From contig WUJK01000001.1 of the NCBI GenBank assembly GCA_011317545.1, positions 2,771,001-2,835,000 on the forward strand: DNA of 64,000 nt, in the 5' to 3' direction. A program made the translations under genes and the position numbers. The DNA is from Coniella vitis. Its lineage: Eukaryota > Ascomycota > Sordariomycetes > Diaporthales > Schizoparmaceae. This document shows positions 1 to 11,775 of this stretch, piece after piece. Position 1 is the first letter of the stretch; the number at the start of each line of letters is the position of its first letter. Below the pieces are notes generated by a model. The model saw nothing but the letters and a program-made list of their open reading frames with translations. It was not told the origin of the DNA and searched no databases.

Positions 1-405
1 CGCATCTTCAGGGGCTGATGGGAGCTGGTTTGTGGACAATGTTGGGTGGCAGCGGTCCCTTTGTGGCACGTTGCCGTTTCCGCTCTTGGCATTGCACAGG
101 CAAATCTCAAGGTGCCCATCCCCACTGCTGACTAACACATGTTTTGAATGGATTGCTGCGCCCCTGCCACGGCCGCACTCTGCTCTGCACCCACACTGCA
201 GCTCGATAAGCGTCCGTGTCTCTTCGTTGGCTACACTGGCAGACGCCTTGTCTTACCGAAAAGCCTCCATTATTGGTTGCCATTACTGCGCAAAAGCCCC
301 CGTCTGGCCCCTGATCCTCCTCCATACCTGTGGATTTTGGGTCCGAGTCGCGTTGAGATAAGCGCCAAAGAGGAAGAACAAGGTGTTCTGCCGCCGAAAG
401 TAAAC
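1..405. other. 5' flank of the CDF transporter gene
   Basis: No independent gene is supported here. An ATG at 148 is in frame with the transporter and would add 86 residues, but that stretch (rich in Cys, Pro and Leu) has no family character and is more likely 5' untranslated sequence. Confidence 0.5.
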
Positions 406-1929
406 ATGGAACCCAATTTATCCCACACTATCACCCACCATCCGCATATTTTCCAGCTTCAGCATTTGTCGCACTCCTCTCGACGGAGCCACGATAGCAA
501 TACGACAATGTCAGCTATGCGCTCTATACATCCCAGCGGGAACGCTGGCGCAAGCACCACCGCCCTTGATCCCCAGGAGGCAATGGGTCACGATGGCCAC
601 GATAATGGTACCCACGCCCGCCATGTTCCCGCGCAGCACGACGACGATATTGAGGGCCAGAGGATTGGCGGCAAGCTGCCCAGCGTTTCTGTCGCAGGCG
701 ACCCATTCGGTCTTGCCCAAGCATACAAAACCGAGCAAGACTTGGAGCAAATCAAGGCCAACATGTCCAAGAAGCGTGGCAGCCGACCGCCCTCAGCGCA
801 GCAGCAACAGCAGCAGCAGGAGGGCCTCATTTCGCATGCCTTGACATCGTCTCCCGCGGCGAGCATCCACCAAAGACAGAGCAAAACCCGCTTCCTACCC
901 AGCTTTGGCCGCGACAAAATCCAATACCATCGGGTTCAGGGGTTCTACACACGCCAGAACGAAACCATTGAGCGGCTGTTGAAGACAGTCGAAGAACATG
1001 TTGCCGATGCCAAGCAAGAAGAAGGCGACGACAAAGTCAAGGTCAGGATTGCCGTCTGGGGCTCCTTCGCCGCCAATGTCATTTTGTGCGGCCTGCAACT
1101 TTTTGGTGCCATTACCTCCAACTCGCTTTCTCTCTTCACCACCATGGCTGACGCCATATTCGACCCGCTGTCTAACGTCACCCTGATCATCTCCAACCGA
1201 GCTGTGAAGCGTGTTGATCCCTCGCGATTCCCTTCCGGCAAGGCTCGCTTGGAGACCATCGGCAACATTGTCTTTTGCTTCCTCATGACCTCTGTCTCTC
1301 TTATCTTGATCGCTTTCTCCTGTAGGGAATTGGTCACGCGTGAAGGTGAGGGCGGCACCAACACATTCCACCTGCCCTCCATCATTGCCGTTTGTGTCGC
1401 TTTTTGCACAAAATTTGTCCTGTTCTTGTACACGTGGGCTCTCAAGGACAAGTATTCGCAAGTCGACATTCTCTGGCAAGACCATCGCAACGACCTCCTC
1501 ATCAACGGCTTTGGTATTTTGACCTCTGTCGGTGGTGCCAAGCTGGCGTGGTGGATTGATCCCATGGGGTCTATCATCATTTCGCTGATTGTGTCGTTCA
1601 ACTGGTTGAGAACAGCCTTCGCCGAGTTCCTGCTCCTGGTCGGCGTGGTTGCGTCCGTCGAGACACAGCAGCTCATCACCTACGTGTGCTGCACACATAG
1701 CCCAGCCATCAAGCAGATTGATACTGTACGAGTGTACCATTCTGGTCCGCGCCTCATTGCAGAGGTGGACGTAGTCATGGATCCGGATGAGACGCTCCAG
1801 GAGACGCACGATGTCGCCGAGGACTTGCAGTTCAAGCTGGAGAGCTTGCCCGATATTGAGCGAGCGTATGTCCATGTGGATTACGAGACAACACACAAGC
1901 CCGAGCATGCTTGGAAGAAGGACCTGTAG
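406..1929 (+). CDS. Cation diffusion facilitator, manganese-type (Mn/Zn CDF transporter)
   Basis: Single-exon gene, 507 aa from the ATG at 406. The first ~190 residues are hydrophilic and low in complexity, with a glutamine run encoded near 800-820. A six-helix CDF membrane domain follows, then a cytoplasmic CDF C-terminal domain. The two metal-site motifs have the DxxxD form: DAIFD (Asp249-Asp253, second helix) and DHRND (Asp359-Asp363, fifth helix). DxxxD in both helices is the mark of the manganese group of CDF proteins, whereas zinc members usually carry HxxxD. Expected role is proton-coupled export of Mn2+ (perhaps also Fe2+ or Zn2+) from the cytosol into an organelle or out of the cell; the exact membrane is not visible. 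Other in-frame ATGs at 148 and 508 make the N-terminus uncertain. Family assignment is firm, the metal is inferred from the motif. Confidence 0.9.
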   Translation: MEPNLSHTITHHPHIFQLQHLSHSSRRSHDSNTTMSAMRSIHPSGNAGASTTALDPQEAMGHDGHDNGTHARHVPAQHDDDIEGQRIGGKLPSVSVAGDPFGLAQAYKTEQDLEQIKANMSKKRGSRPPSAQQQQQQQEGLISHALTSSPAASIHQRQSKTRFLPSFGRDKIQYHRVQGFYTRQNETIERLLKTVEEHVADAKQEEGDDKVKVRIAVWGSFAANVILCGLQLFGAITSNSLSLFTTMADAIFDPLSNVTLIISNRAVKRVDPSRFPSGKARLETIGNIVFCFLMTSVSLILIAFSCRELVTREGEGGTNTFHLPSIIAVCVAFCTKFVLFLYTWALKDKYSQVDILWQDHRNDLLINGFGILTSVGGAKLAWWIDPMGSIIISLIVSFNWLRTAFAEFLLLVGVVASVETQQLITYVCCTHSPAIKQIDTVRVYHSGPRLIAEVDVVMDPDETLQETHDVAEDLQFKLESLPDIERAYVHVDYETTHKPEHAWKKDL

Positions 1930-2588
1930 GGTTGGGCCGCGATAGATATATAGCTGCACGATATAGACTTGGGGTAATCGGTTGAAACGCCTGTGGTACT
2001 GGTTGTATTCTATAATTTTATAGCCTAAATCAAGAGACTCGCTCAAAATGCCATGCATATATATATATATATATATATTCATATATATTAACTCATGTGT
2101 GAGTGTTGCGATGATACTCGTGCAGCAGTTCTTTGGCTCCAATATCTACAAAAAGAACAACATTGTAAGCATCTACATCCAACGGCTCCAGGGACAGACT
2201 GTACGAGACTTTGTTGTTTGGTCATTAACTAGAGCATCGCATAACCGAGCAGACATTGATCTATTTTTCTTGTATTGTTTTGTTCTTTTTATTCTTTGCT
2301 TTTGGTTTTATCGAAGGCCCAAACTAACAGATGTCCATATTCCAAACCCGCAACGCCCGATCCAAAATAATAATGAGGAAAATCTAATCCCCGAACCGCT
2401 CCGCTCATTCATGCTAAACCGAACCACGACGTAACTCGAGCACGACGTACGCATCTGCGTGGCCAAGGTTCCCACAGAACGTTGGTGAGAGCATGGTCAC
2501 TTGCTTTTCCACCGTTCCTTGTGGTGTATTCTCCTTCCCACAAGTGAGCTTACTCGCTGAATGCCAAGCTGGACGAGGTAGACTACAT
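1930..2588. other. Convergent intergenic region, CDF / MID1
   Basis: The 3' ends of the CDF gene (+) and the Mid1 gene (-) face each other. The region is AT-rich and holds an AT microsatellite at 2057-2078. No gene seen. Confidence 0.6.
2057..2078. repeat. (AT)11 microsatellite
   Basis: Eleven uninterrupted AT units in the 3' flank of the CDF gene, followed by a shorter impure AT stretch to about 2090. Confidence 0.9.
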
Positions 2589-4552
2589 TCACCAAGCAGC
2601 AACAACAGCCATTGACGCCATCGCCACTGTGAGTAACCAGCTGACAGCACCTACTCTCGTTGCAGTTGAGAAAAGGTGGAAGGATCCTGGGTAATTACAG
2701 GTGACACTGCCGTTATCACTTCCGGCCTTAGTACCATAACTCGTATTAAATGCTGGTAGCCACGACCGGGGACACGTAAACCCCAGCGCAGCGGGACAAC
2801 TCTGGACAAGGTCATAGCACAGTTCCTCACAGGGCAAGACCTCCTTATAAGGACCAGGTTTTACCACGGAGTCAATGAGCGGGTTGCGGCTGGTAAGGTA
2901 ACTCAGTTGATTGTTAAATTGGGCATAGGGAGCAACGAGGTCCTCTGGGAGCGAGGCACCATCGGGGAAGGTTGAGTTCATGGCGCGCGGCTGGAGGAAG
3001 GAGGAGGTGGAGGTGAAGTCTTCGCACCGGGGGATGGTGACAGAACAGAGCCAGTTCTTGTAGGCTGCATGGCAGGTGCTGCAGTTGCGGACGAGGGAGT
3101 ATTGTTGGGCGGGCGGGGCGTCGCAGGGGATGAGGGTCATGGATTTGTTGAAACCATCGTAGAGGGATCTGGCGTAATCGTCGTAAAAGTTCGACAGGTC
3201 GTCTTTGGTAGCGAAGGTTATGTTGTTGCTGGGGACGGCGTAGGCGACTTGGTCGCAGAAGGTGAGGTTGAAGATTAAGGCGCAGTTGCCATAGTCTGAG
3301 GTGCAATGTTGGTCAGAGATCAGATTGGAGGCTGGAAATGAGTGCCTGTCAAAGAGGGATTCTTACTGGATTTGGTTGTGAACTGTGTGCTCCGGTAGAC
3401 TGCGCCACCCCCTCCCACGAAATTGTTACTGGTGGAATTATCAACATTCTTGGCCAGTATTCCAGTATACGAAGAGCTCGAGTTGAGCCCACTAAAGTAG
3501 AACTCCTGCTTGGGAAAGCCACCAGCGCCTATTTGGGTCATTCCCGTCGTCACTTGCGATGTCGTCTCGCCGTTCCTGACTGCAGCAATCTGGGCGTTGT
3601 TGTTGAGACCGCAGTACGAATTCTCCAAGCCTTTAATGGACGAATCCTCGACATTTTGCGCAAACATGGTATATGGCCGAGTGCTCATGATCTCAGACTC
3701 GGTGGTGTGGTTGTGAGTAGTTGTCAAGTTCTGGGTCATGAGTAAGACGGAGGTCGTGTCACTGTCGACCCAGAACAACTCCTCGGCGTTGGACTCGTTG
3801 TAGCTGTGGTACCACCCATCCACAGAGGCGGCAACTTGGACATTATAGATACCGGAAAAGTCACCCGTCGAATTGGAAGCCGCCACGGCAATATATACAT
3901 CATTTGATGTTGTCAAATTGTACATGACGGCTCCTTTCTCGAAGACCACCACATCCTGCTTGCTGGAATCTGCAGAGGGCCCTGGCGATGTGTTATCCGT
4001 CGCATTGGACACATATAGCGTCAATTGTGGGGGGGAATCAGTCGTGGTCGAGGAATTCGAAGATGGCTGCAAACATGTATTTGCAGAAATGTAGACTGTT
4101 GCTGAAGCCCGCTTTGCCAGTCTTGCCTCTCCATCCTCGGCCTCGCCGTCCACCGTCTCGGTCACCCCACGAAGCTCCAATTGGATGTCATCCTCCCTGC
4201 TCTTCAATTGCGAGCTGTCGAATACAAAGACATATGTGTCGCCTGCATTCAAATTCATCTTTGTCCCCACATTGTTCGTCAACGTGGTTGAGTCTCGAGC
4301 GACGACCGGCGTCCTTCCCGTCAAGGACTTGTCAAAGGCACCAAATTCGGGTTCGTACATGGAGCCTCTTGACCAAACGTCCGCTGCTTCCTGGCCAGAG
4401 TTTGCCGTATCATCGTGTATTATGGGCGGTAGGCGGTGGACTTCTGCTGCAAAGGCGAATTGAGGCTTAAAGAGGGATAGGTAGAGAAGCATAAGGAGGA
4501 TGGTTGCGATAGCGGATGCCGCGAGCCGCGACTGCAGCGGTGAGAGCTGCAT
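2589..4552 (-). CDS. MID1: Stretch-activated calcium channel subunit Mid1
   Basis: Two exons: 4552-3367 and 3295-2589, with a 71-nt intron (GTAAGA...CTCAG). The join restores the reading N-Y-G-N-C-A and gives 630 aa. Residues ~10-35 form a hydrophobic signal segment. A long extracellular part with many N-glycosylation sequons follows, then a cysteine-rich C-terminal domain in exon 2 that starts at YGNCALIFNLTFCDQVAYAV. This is the hallmark of fungal Mid1, the partner of the Cch1 pore in the high-affinity Ca2+ influx system at the plasma membrane, active under mating, cell-wall and ER stress. The protein ends in a hydrophobic stretch with no charged tail, which would fit a GPI signal or a terminal membrane segment; this is inference. 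No Cch1 gene lies in the window. Confidence 0.93.
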
Positions 4553-5891
4553 GGCGAGGGCATGCCCCCCCCGGACAGTTCGGTACGAGATATGTGTCGC
4601 CGTTTATTTGCTGTGGTACGCGCGTGCAGAGGAGACCAGCAGCTGTATAAGTGACGGCGTCAGGGCACTAGAGGTTGCCTAAATGGGTTGCGCTGATGAA
4701 CACTCGTGGGCTTCGTTCGGTGGTTTGTCGCGGAAGGGTGACGCTCGCTTCTCGGAGGCAATGCGAATGTAAACGACGCACGGTTGGTTGACTGAACAAG
4801 CGATGCCGGTGGCAGGTGATGCGGTCGTTTCGTGACTCTCTGGTCGATTCGAACAAGAACTGGTGTTGGTTGAGAGACTGGGATAAGGTCCAAGTTTCAC
4901 AGTCTCAGCCTCGAAGTCTCTACCGGGATGGTTGGGATGCCATTGCACTGACCCGGGTGGCTCTCTCTGTACTCTGTACACGCTATACTATGTAGTGGCA
5001 GGACAATCAGGGGTCCACCTACAGCGGGTCTCAGGGCGCTGACAACTGATCTGGCACAAGTAGCGCCATACTTGATGCACTAAACATTTGAAGCCTCAAC
5101 GTACATAGTACGTACAGTGTTTGCTCTCGTACTTAGGTGTGTACATAGTACCACACTCCTCACGGTGTTTCTTGTACGAGCTTCTACCTTCATCAATATC
5201 GCTACAAGTGATGGTAACCATTACCTCTGCTCTGTGGCATCGACTAACGAGGGCGTCAAATAATCCAGAACGACTGCAGCCGAGTTAATAAGCAATCCCA
5301 AGTTGTCTGCCAAGTTGTCTGGGATTGCCGGTCCGACAAGATATGATAAATGAATGTCTGGAATTTAGTGCGATCAACAAGGAGGCTTCTTTGAGTGCCA
5401 GAGTGCCAGGAGCACCTTCCTCCCATTGTTTTCCGGGGTAGTCATAGTAACCCGTATCCTTTCGAATGTTACTATGCACTCAAACGGGGCGGGCCGAGTC
5501 AATTGATTTTGTCATCGCAATGTCTGTACATTCCTGACTCTAATGCACCGGGCAACAGCTGCATGTTTTGGTCCTTGTCTGACATGCTCTTTGCCGTGGG
5601 TGCCGAGAAAGAGATCCATTTATCTACCCGCCCTGCTCATCTGCCCGGAACAATTGTTTTCATCGTGGACCCCGCAAGTCATTGCCTCTGTTCTTCATCC
5701 CCTTCGCTGTCGTCTTGGACACGGGCTGTACCACCGTCTTGAAACTTTTTTCACATGTTTGCTATACCAGCCGTTTTCCGCCAATGTTGACCATTCGGGA
5801 TATCACACTGTCCTTGAAGCTCTTGTGCTTGAAGTCTATTCCATGGGTCACGCACACCCATGAGACCTTGTTCTCTTGGTTGTCACCGCGT
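4553..5891. other. Intergenic region, MID1 promoter side and YOP1 3' side
   Basis: Both flanking genes are on the minus strand. Holds three copies of the dispersed TACTATGTA/TACATAGTA motif (4986, 5101, 5141) and a 12-bp tandem duplication inside a short inverted repeat (5292-5328). Small open frames here show no family features. Confidence 0.5.
5292..5328. repeat. 12-bp tandem duplication flanked by 9-bp inverted repeat
   Basis: CCAAGTTGTCTG occurs twice back to back (5298-5309 and 5310-5321). The block is bounded by GCAATCCCA (5292-5300) and its exact complement TGGGATTGC (5320-5328). It can fold as a 9-bp stem with a 19-nt loop. Confidence 0.8.
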
Positions 5892-6676
5892 TTACTCTGT
5901 CTTGTCGGCCTGGGCGCGCAGGCCAGGTGCGGTAGAACCGCCAAAGTAGCGGCCGAACATGGGCTGCAGGAAGGATCGGAAGATAACCTCGGCGCCCCTG
6001 GGGTAACTGTCAGCATTATTGACACATGTCCCAACAAGGCGCTTGAACTTACCTGGTGAGGGGCAGGGACAGCCACAGCAGGAAGATGAACTTGAAGGTG
6101 TAGTAGAATGGGAACCAGTAAACGACGCTCAGAAGGCTCTCAAGGACACTGCATAAATACGTTAGATTTGTATATTCGTATCTGTGCAACGGACCGGAAC
6201 ACGAGCAGCTTACGTGAAAAAGGCGAACACAACCCAGTACTAGCAAACATCATAAATTAGTTCAGACGATAATTACATCCGGTTAGGTAGGATAGTGGTG
6301 TTCTCACGGTAAGCCATTGTGTGTCGTCGGTCTTGCCTGCTGTGAAGAGAGCTTCGAGCGAGTAGTAGCCGGGGATGGCAAAGCCAGCCAGGTTGGTCAA
6401 GAGCTGGCCTCCAAGGTTGAAGACAATGAAGAAGAAGTAGAGCGTCACCACGCCGATAACAGCATAAGTCTTGGGCACACCACCCTGCCTCTCGAGGTTG
6501 TTGAGGGTTGGGTACTTGGAGAGCTATTGGTGATGATGGCTATGGTCAGCGGCCGTAGATGGGCTACAGAACAGAGGCAGGCTGAGCAGGTTGAGCAATC
6601 CAGGAATGCCCTCGTGACGACATACCTCCTTGTCAAGGGCTCCAAGGTAGTGCTGGACCTTATCCTGAGCAGACAT
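5892..6676 (-). CDS. YOP1: ER membrane-shaping protein of the TB2/DP1/HVA22 (REEP/Yop1) family
   Basis: Five exons: 6676-6626, 6523-6308, 6239-6214, 6148-6053 and 5997-5892. All junctions have GT/AG ends and the joined frame is open for 164 aa, close to the usual ~170 aa of Yop1. The exon starting MSAQDKVQHYLGALDKE is followed by two long hydrophobic hairpins (about residues 37-77 and 90-129). A C-terminal amphipathic segment follows (131-148, around FRSFLQPMFGRYFGG). Family members insert these hairpins as wedges into the outer leaflet, make ER tubules with reticulons, and interact with Rab GTPases. It is divergently oriented to the RFX gene across about 1.05 kb. One exon is only 26 nt, so automatic gene finders may miss it. 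Confidence 0.93.
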
Positions 6677-7728
6677 TGTTGCAATACTGGTAATTAACGG
6701 CTGGTTGTGGCGCGGTGTTGATATCGTGGATTGTAGCGAGTAGAGAGTTGTGAAGTTCGCAATGCTCACAAAGACACTTGGTCAGTCGGGAGGTACGAGA
6801 GATACGGAGGAGCTGGAAGCGACGGGAGCTGACGGCAATGCGGGGCCAGAGCTTGGGCCCCAGTCGCCAGGGAATGCGCCCAGGGATGAGAGCCTGATTG
6901 GGGCTGACGTACCCGCTGAAGCACTGAAGCAGATGTGTGTGATTGATATGGGCCTGGCACATGCATTTCAATGGCGTTATGCGGCAAACGTTTGCTGATT
7001 TTTGTTTTAGAAAAGATAAGGTGGATATACTTAAGTATTGCGAGTACTGAGGCAGTCTCCATGATGGCTAGATGTCTGCAAAATCAAAGCAGTCGACTGT
7101 ACAAGATCACACTGGCTAGCCACAGGTTGGCTGGTGAAGCCTCGAGAGCTTGCCAGCCTTTGAGAGTGCACCTTGTAACGATGGGACGAGCTATCCGATG
7201 ACGATTGATGCGCTGGAATTCCCAGGGTACACGGGACAGCAAACCCCCTAGCAAGCTGCAGGCCCAGGCCTGCACTGACATCAGTGAATGCGACGCGGAA
7301 CGTGGGCTTGTGAAACCGATCCGTTAGTAAGCGTTCCATAGCGACAGGCTAAGATCAGGACTGGCGGGCTGCCACAGTGGTGACACATCATTTGACTGGG
7401 CCACTGCCGCCCTGCCGCCCCTCTATAGGCCCTGGCATGATCAACACAGAAGTACCCCAGCCCATGCCATGCCAGCCACTCGATCCTTGCATTTGTTCCG
7501 TTTCCTTTCCAACCGCAAAACCACTGTAAACAAACCGGCCTCCCAGACATTGTTCGCCTCAAAGAGCGGCCCTTGGTATCATCGCACGCCCTCGTCCACC
7601 TTCTGCAGCAGTCTTCCTGTCTCCACCCGCTCCTAAGATTTCTACTCTCCCATTCGCTGTCCTGCATATTGGCTACATACACATTGCAGGGCGCGCTTGA
7701 CGACGTGCATCGTCGTCCCTCCCCCGTG
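6677..7728. other. Divergent promoter region, YOP1 / RFX gene
   Basis: About 1.05 kb between two outward-facing start codons. It is expected to hold both promoters. I recognise no RNA gene or reliable regulatory site in it. Confidence 0.5.
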
Positions 7729-10558
7729 ATGGCTTCTACAGGTAACTCGTCTCTTTGTATCCTTCATTTTCTTTGTTCTCTCTGGCCGCCACCTCCTCTC
7801 ATTCAGAGTCAGCATTGATACTCCAAGACTGAAGCCGCGTTCTATCGCCTTCCGCTCCTTCATGCATTCATTGCTGACCGTAAATGTACCGCAGAAGCAT
7901 ATTCGCGATTTCCACCAGCGAGACGGCCGAGTGAGGGCTCGACAACCTCTGCACAATCTGGCAACACCCAACCGACAAGCATAGAACAAAGCCAACAGCA
8001 AGACGATGTTCATATCCATGCCGCTGCTGCATGGCTCGCCGAGCAGCAGCAGCAACAGAATGGCCAATTACGAGCCATCGCTCCAGCTCCACGACCAGCA
8101 TCTCCAGAATACATCCTTGCCAATGGCTTGCCTGTCCACCAAACCCGCGACTTGTCGGTTAGTTCTGTTGTCAACAATGGGATGGGGGCACAATTCCGAT
8201 TCCAGCAGGCCCCGCAGCACCTGATCCAACAACAACAGACACAGCATCACATAGGTCATCAGTCTCTGCCGGCTGAATACATGCATCCTGGCTTGGGACA
8301 TCAGCTGATGGATCGCAATGATAGCCCTACGGCAGATTCGGGACTCGACATTGGCGGCGCACCCACAAGGTCCAGATCAAATACCAACAATGACCAAGAG
8401 ATGAGGGAACTATTCAGCAAAAACAGTCACCGGGCATTGCAGGATGTGGCAAAAGAGCTTCATGGAAATGAGCGTGGCCCCAGTAGCGAGCGCAGCCGCC
8501 AGCTCTTTGCTATGCTCTGGTAGGTTTGCCCTTCTGCGCCCATTGTATGTTATTTACCTATCTTGCTTTGAGCACCTTGAGTCATGGTGCTCTGAGTATA
8601 AGGCTACCAGTGGACCATTGTTTGTGCCTTGGCAAACTTGAGATGTTGTTAGAGTACATTCATGAGGCTGATTACTGTGCTAGGATCAAATCGGCTTGTC
8701 GGAAGGGCAAAACATCCGTGCCTCGCAGTCGGGTATATGCTAGCTACGTCAAACGCTGTGCCCACGAGAAGATCGCCGTCTTGAACCCAGCTAGCTTTGG
8801 CAAACTCGTCAGAGTTCTCTATCCCGGACTCCGAACGCGTCGGCTGGGTGTGCGTGGCGAGTCCAAATATCACTACGTGGATTTTGAGCTGATTGACGTG
8901 GATCCCGACGATGTCGAAGAGTCTTCCTCTCAGTTTCCAGTGGCCAGCTCGTCTCATTCAATCATGGCCGAGAGCGTGAACTTGAGGTGCGATGCACAGA
9001 ACCTTCATTGCATGAAACTACGCTAATTAAGTACGTTAGCAACGGGACGAGACCATCTGCAGCTGCCGGAATAGACAGCGGTGCCACTCCTCCAACCAAC
9101 CATCACAGCACGAATGCTGGAGAGGCTCAACCTGCGGTGCCCAAACAAAAAGAAATCCGGCACGCCATTTATAACAAACCTCAGGTCTCTAACATGGCTG
9201 AATTGAACACGACCAGCAGCAGAACCTCCAAGAAGTTGCACATTCAAGCTGACGATGCGCTCACATCTACGCGCCTCATTTTACCGCCCATTGAACCGTA
9301 TCTGCCAGAAGGCACCGATGTTGACGCCGCAAAGTCTCTTGAAGCCCTCTATCTATCGCACTGCACCTCCTTGATTGAATGCATTCGGTTTTGCAAGGAA
9401 AAGAATTTCTTTCATCTTTTCACGGCTTTTCACGGAACTCTGACAGTGCCGGTCCAGAAATTGCTGGTCAACCCCGCTCTGGAACCATGGATCGAACAAT
9501 GCGATTTGCGTATGTATCAGAATATGATGCACATTGTAGCTGTGGTCGCTTTGCAGGTAATTCCTCCGTTTGGCCTGCAAAGCCTACGCAACATAGCAGA
9601 GGGACTTGTTTCCCACATAAAGACATCGTTTGAGAGTCAGCCGGACCACGTCTTGAGAGCCAAGGAGGCGCCTGCCGCCTTATTTGCCGACCTCCTCGAT
9701 CGGGCATTGCGAGTCAATACAACAGCACATGCAAGTGCCAACTTCCTCCACAACCACGCCAACCGAACTCAGATGTACTTGGACTTTGTTACCTTTGTAC
9801 GACCCCGCAAGATTGCTCAATCTGTGCCTGTGGGAGCAATGGAGGACGTAGTCCACCTTTTGGTGACCGAAATCAGACAGCTTCTGGATCCGAGGGACGT
9901 GCCGTGGGACCTGGAAGGATGCACTGTTCAAGGCGACTATTACTTCCAAAATCGCAGACCCTCACAGGTCGATAACCAGGGAGCTGTCGAAGCGGCGAAT
10001 ATCCTCGACCGATGGGTTGAGTTCCTCAAGTCCTTGCCGGCGAGGTTTCCATACGCATCCACAACAGACATTATTCTCTTCGTTCAGACCATTGGTACGA
10101 CAATGATGAGAGATTTAACCATCAGCAGTGCCGAGAGTTTCGGTGCGTGGTGGTGTCTAAAGTGCTGGATCGACGAAATGGTCTGGTTTCTGGCCGAAAA
10201 GGGCGGCTTCATGCAACAGTCGACTACCCAAGCGATTGCTGCCCCCAAGCGAAAACGCCGCAATGAAGCAGAAGACGTCGAGATTCGCAAGACTATGCGA
10301 TGCGGCAGGGGAGGTGTCTCTGATGATCCCGTCATGCAATTGCTTGACGCTGATAAGCAAGTTCTTCAACCGCTGACGCCCAACCTCAAGACCGAGAGCC
10401 AGCATGGCGTGGGCGACCTACACTCGGCTAACTATGACGATAGCGGCATCAGTCTGCGTATGTCTGGGGAAGACTCGCCCATGAGCAAATTCACTTCGCA
10501 ATTGGAGAACCAGCGGGCAAGCGAAGAAGATCAAAACGCTACGAGTGATCTTCAATGA
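7729..10558 (+). CDS. RFX-family winged-helix transcription factor
   Basis: Four exons: 7729-7741, 7895-8519, 8684-8986 and 9040-10558. Introns are 153, 164 and 53 nt and the frame is continuous for 819 aa. The first coding exon has 13 nt. The N-terminal ~190 residues are Gln-rich. The RFX DNA-binding domain spans about residues 213-290, with the diagnostic run SFGKLVRVLYPGLRTRRLG followed by GESKYHYV. The exon 2/3 junction lies exactly at the first Trp of this domain. The remaining ~500 residues are helical, with a basic KRKRR patch near the C-terminus that could be a nuclear signal. Fungal RFX proteins bind X-box-like sites; yeast Rfx1/Crt1 represses ribonucleotide reductase and DNA-damage genes, and mould homologues affect conidiation and secondary metabolism. 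Which role applies here is not visible. Confidence 0.93.
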
Positions 10559-11775
10559 CGTTGCTAGGTGACTACCATTTCATCATCTTCTTTTTACTCT
10601 GTTCATTTTGACAGCTACTCTTATGTATCTGGCTCACTTTGTTTCTAAAATGGAACCAAAATTCGGAGGTTACTAGGGAGTTTGGTTGTGGCCCGTGGTT
10701 GGCTATTGGAAAATGGGACAGAGATATCCATTCTTGTTGTGCTTTTCCCCCCTTGCTGTTTGATTTTTGTTTTCTGCGGCGTTCTGGGTACCCCAAGCCT
10801 TTGTGCTCTGATGAAGCATATGAGCAGGACGATGCAATGTACAGACAAGGACATTTTGGATGGCGTCTGGTATGTTTACGGCACACAAAAAGTGGATGGA
10901 AGGCTAAGATTGCGATTCCCAATTGCTGTTTCGGAGGGTTGGCAGATATTGTGTTCTTTGTCCACTTGTTTATCTGGGAAGGGAAAATCGATCAGCTCAA
11001 TCTACAGAGTCGTGGTCTGGTTAATATGGTCGAGATGGATGCGCATGGGCAACAGTTGACACTCGCTTTGCCTTGAGCGTTGTAATTAGAAATTTTACTT
11101 CTTAACCAACACACTTTCCTATATTCAAGAGGCAAGCATGGACGGATAGTGGCTTGTGTCGATGCAGATGTGTGCTAGGCTGTCCAAGCAAAGATTTTGT
11201 AGCAGAATTCAGAGAATCATTGCACCGTGCCAATATCTCAGCAACATGGGCCGTGAAGAATGCGATGATCCATGCAGGGACTATCCAAGAGCGAAAGAGC
11301 CTCTGTCACATGCATAGAGCTGCTTTTGGTGGTTTATCAGCCGGGGGGTCTCTCATATGCAGCACGGCATTAGCCTAGGCCGGTGGGGGGCTGTTCTTTC
11401 AGTAAAGGTGGAAGCCCCGAGCCGAGCGCCCAGTGCCTGGAAGGTCTGATGCTGACTGACCCCTGGTGCAATACATTTCAAACAGAGCGTCATATGCTGT
11501 GAGAATCCTTCTCTCATCTTTTACACCCTGCTGTTCATACTTAACTTCTACGGACATCTTCGAGTCTGTGGGCACGAAAGACGGAATACCAAGATTGCTT
11601 ACTGGCGGCATTATATCGAAAAAGAGAAGAAGAAGAAGAAGAAGAAGAAGAAGAAGAAGAGAAAAGCACCCGCCACTTTCGAGAGCACGAGGCCGGTGGT
11701 GCAGTTTGGGCAGTACAATCCAAATCGTTATCATAGAGGAGAGCTCAACACCATTCGGAGCGAACTGCTGCAACA
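10559..11775. other. Intergenic region between the RFX gene and the lipase gene
   Basis: Holds the RFX 3' flank, a (GAA)11 microsatellite at 11626-11658 and the lipase promoter. Frames near 10.64-11.08 kb overlap each other on both strands and look like chance. Confidence 0.5.
11626..11658. repeat. (GAA)11 microsatellite
   Basis: Eleven GAA units, flanked by impure A/G sequence, about 120 nt upstream of the lipase start codon. On the other strand it reads TTC and creates false serine-rich frames. Confidence 0.9.

Noticed and set aside
895..2142. Minus frame of 415 codons opposite the CDF transporter
   Set aside because: It is the shadow of a clear transporter gene on the other strand.
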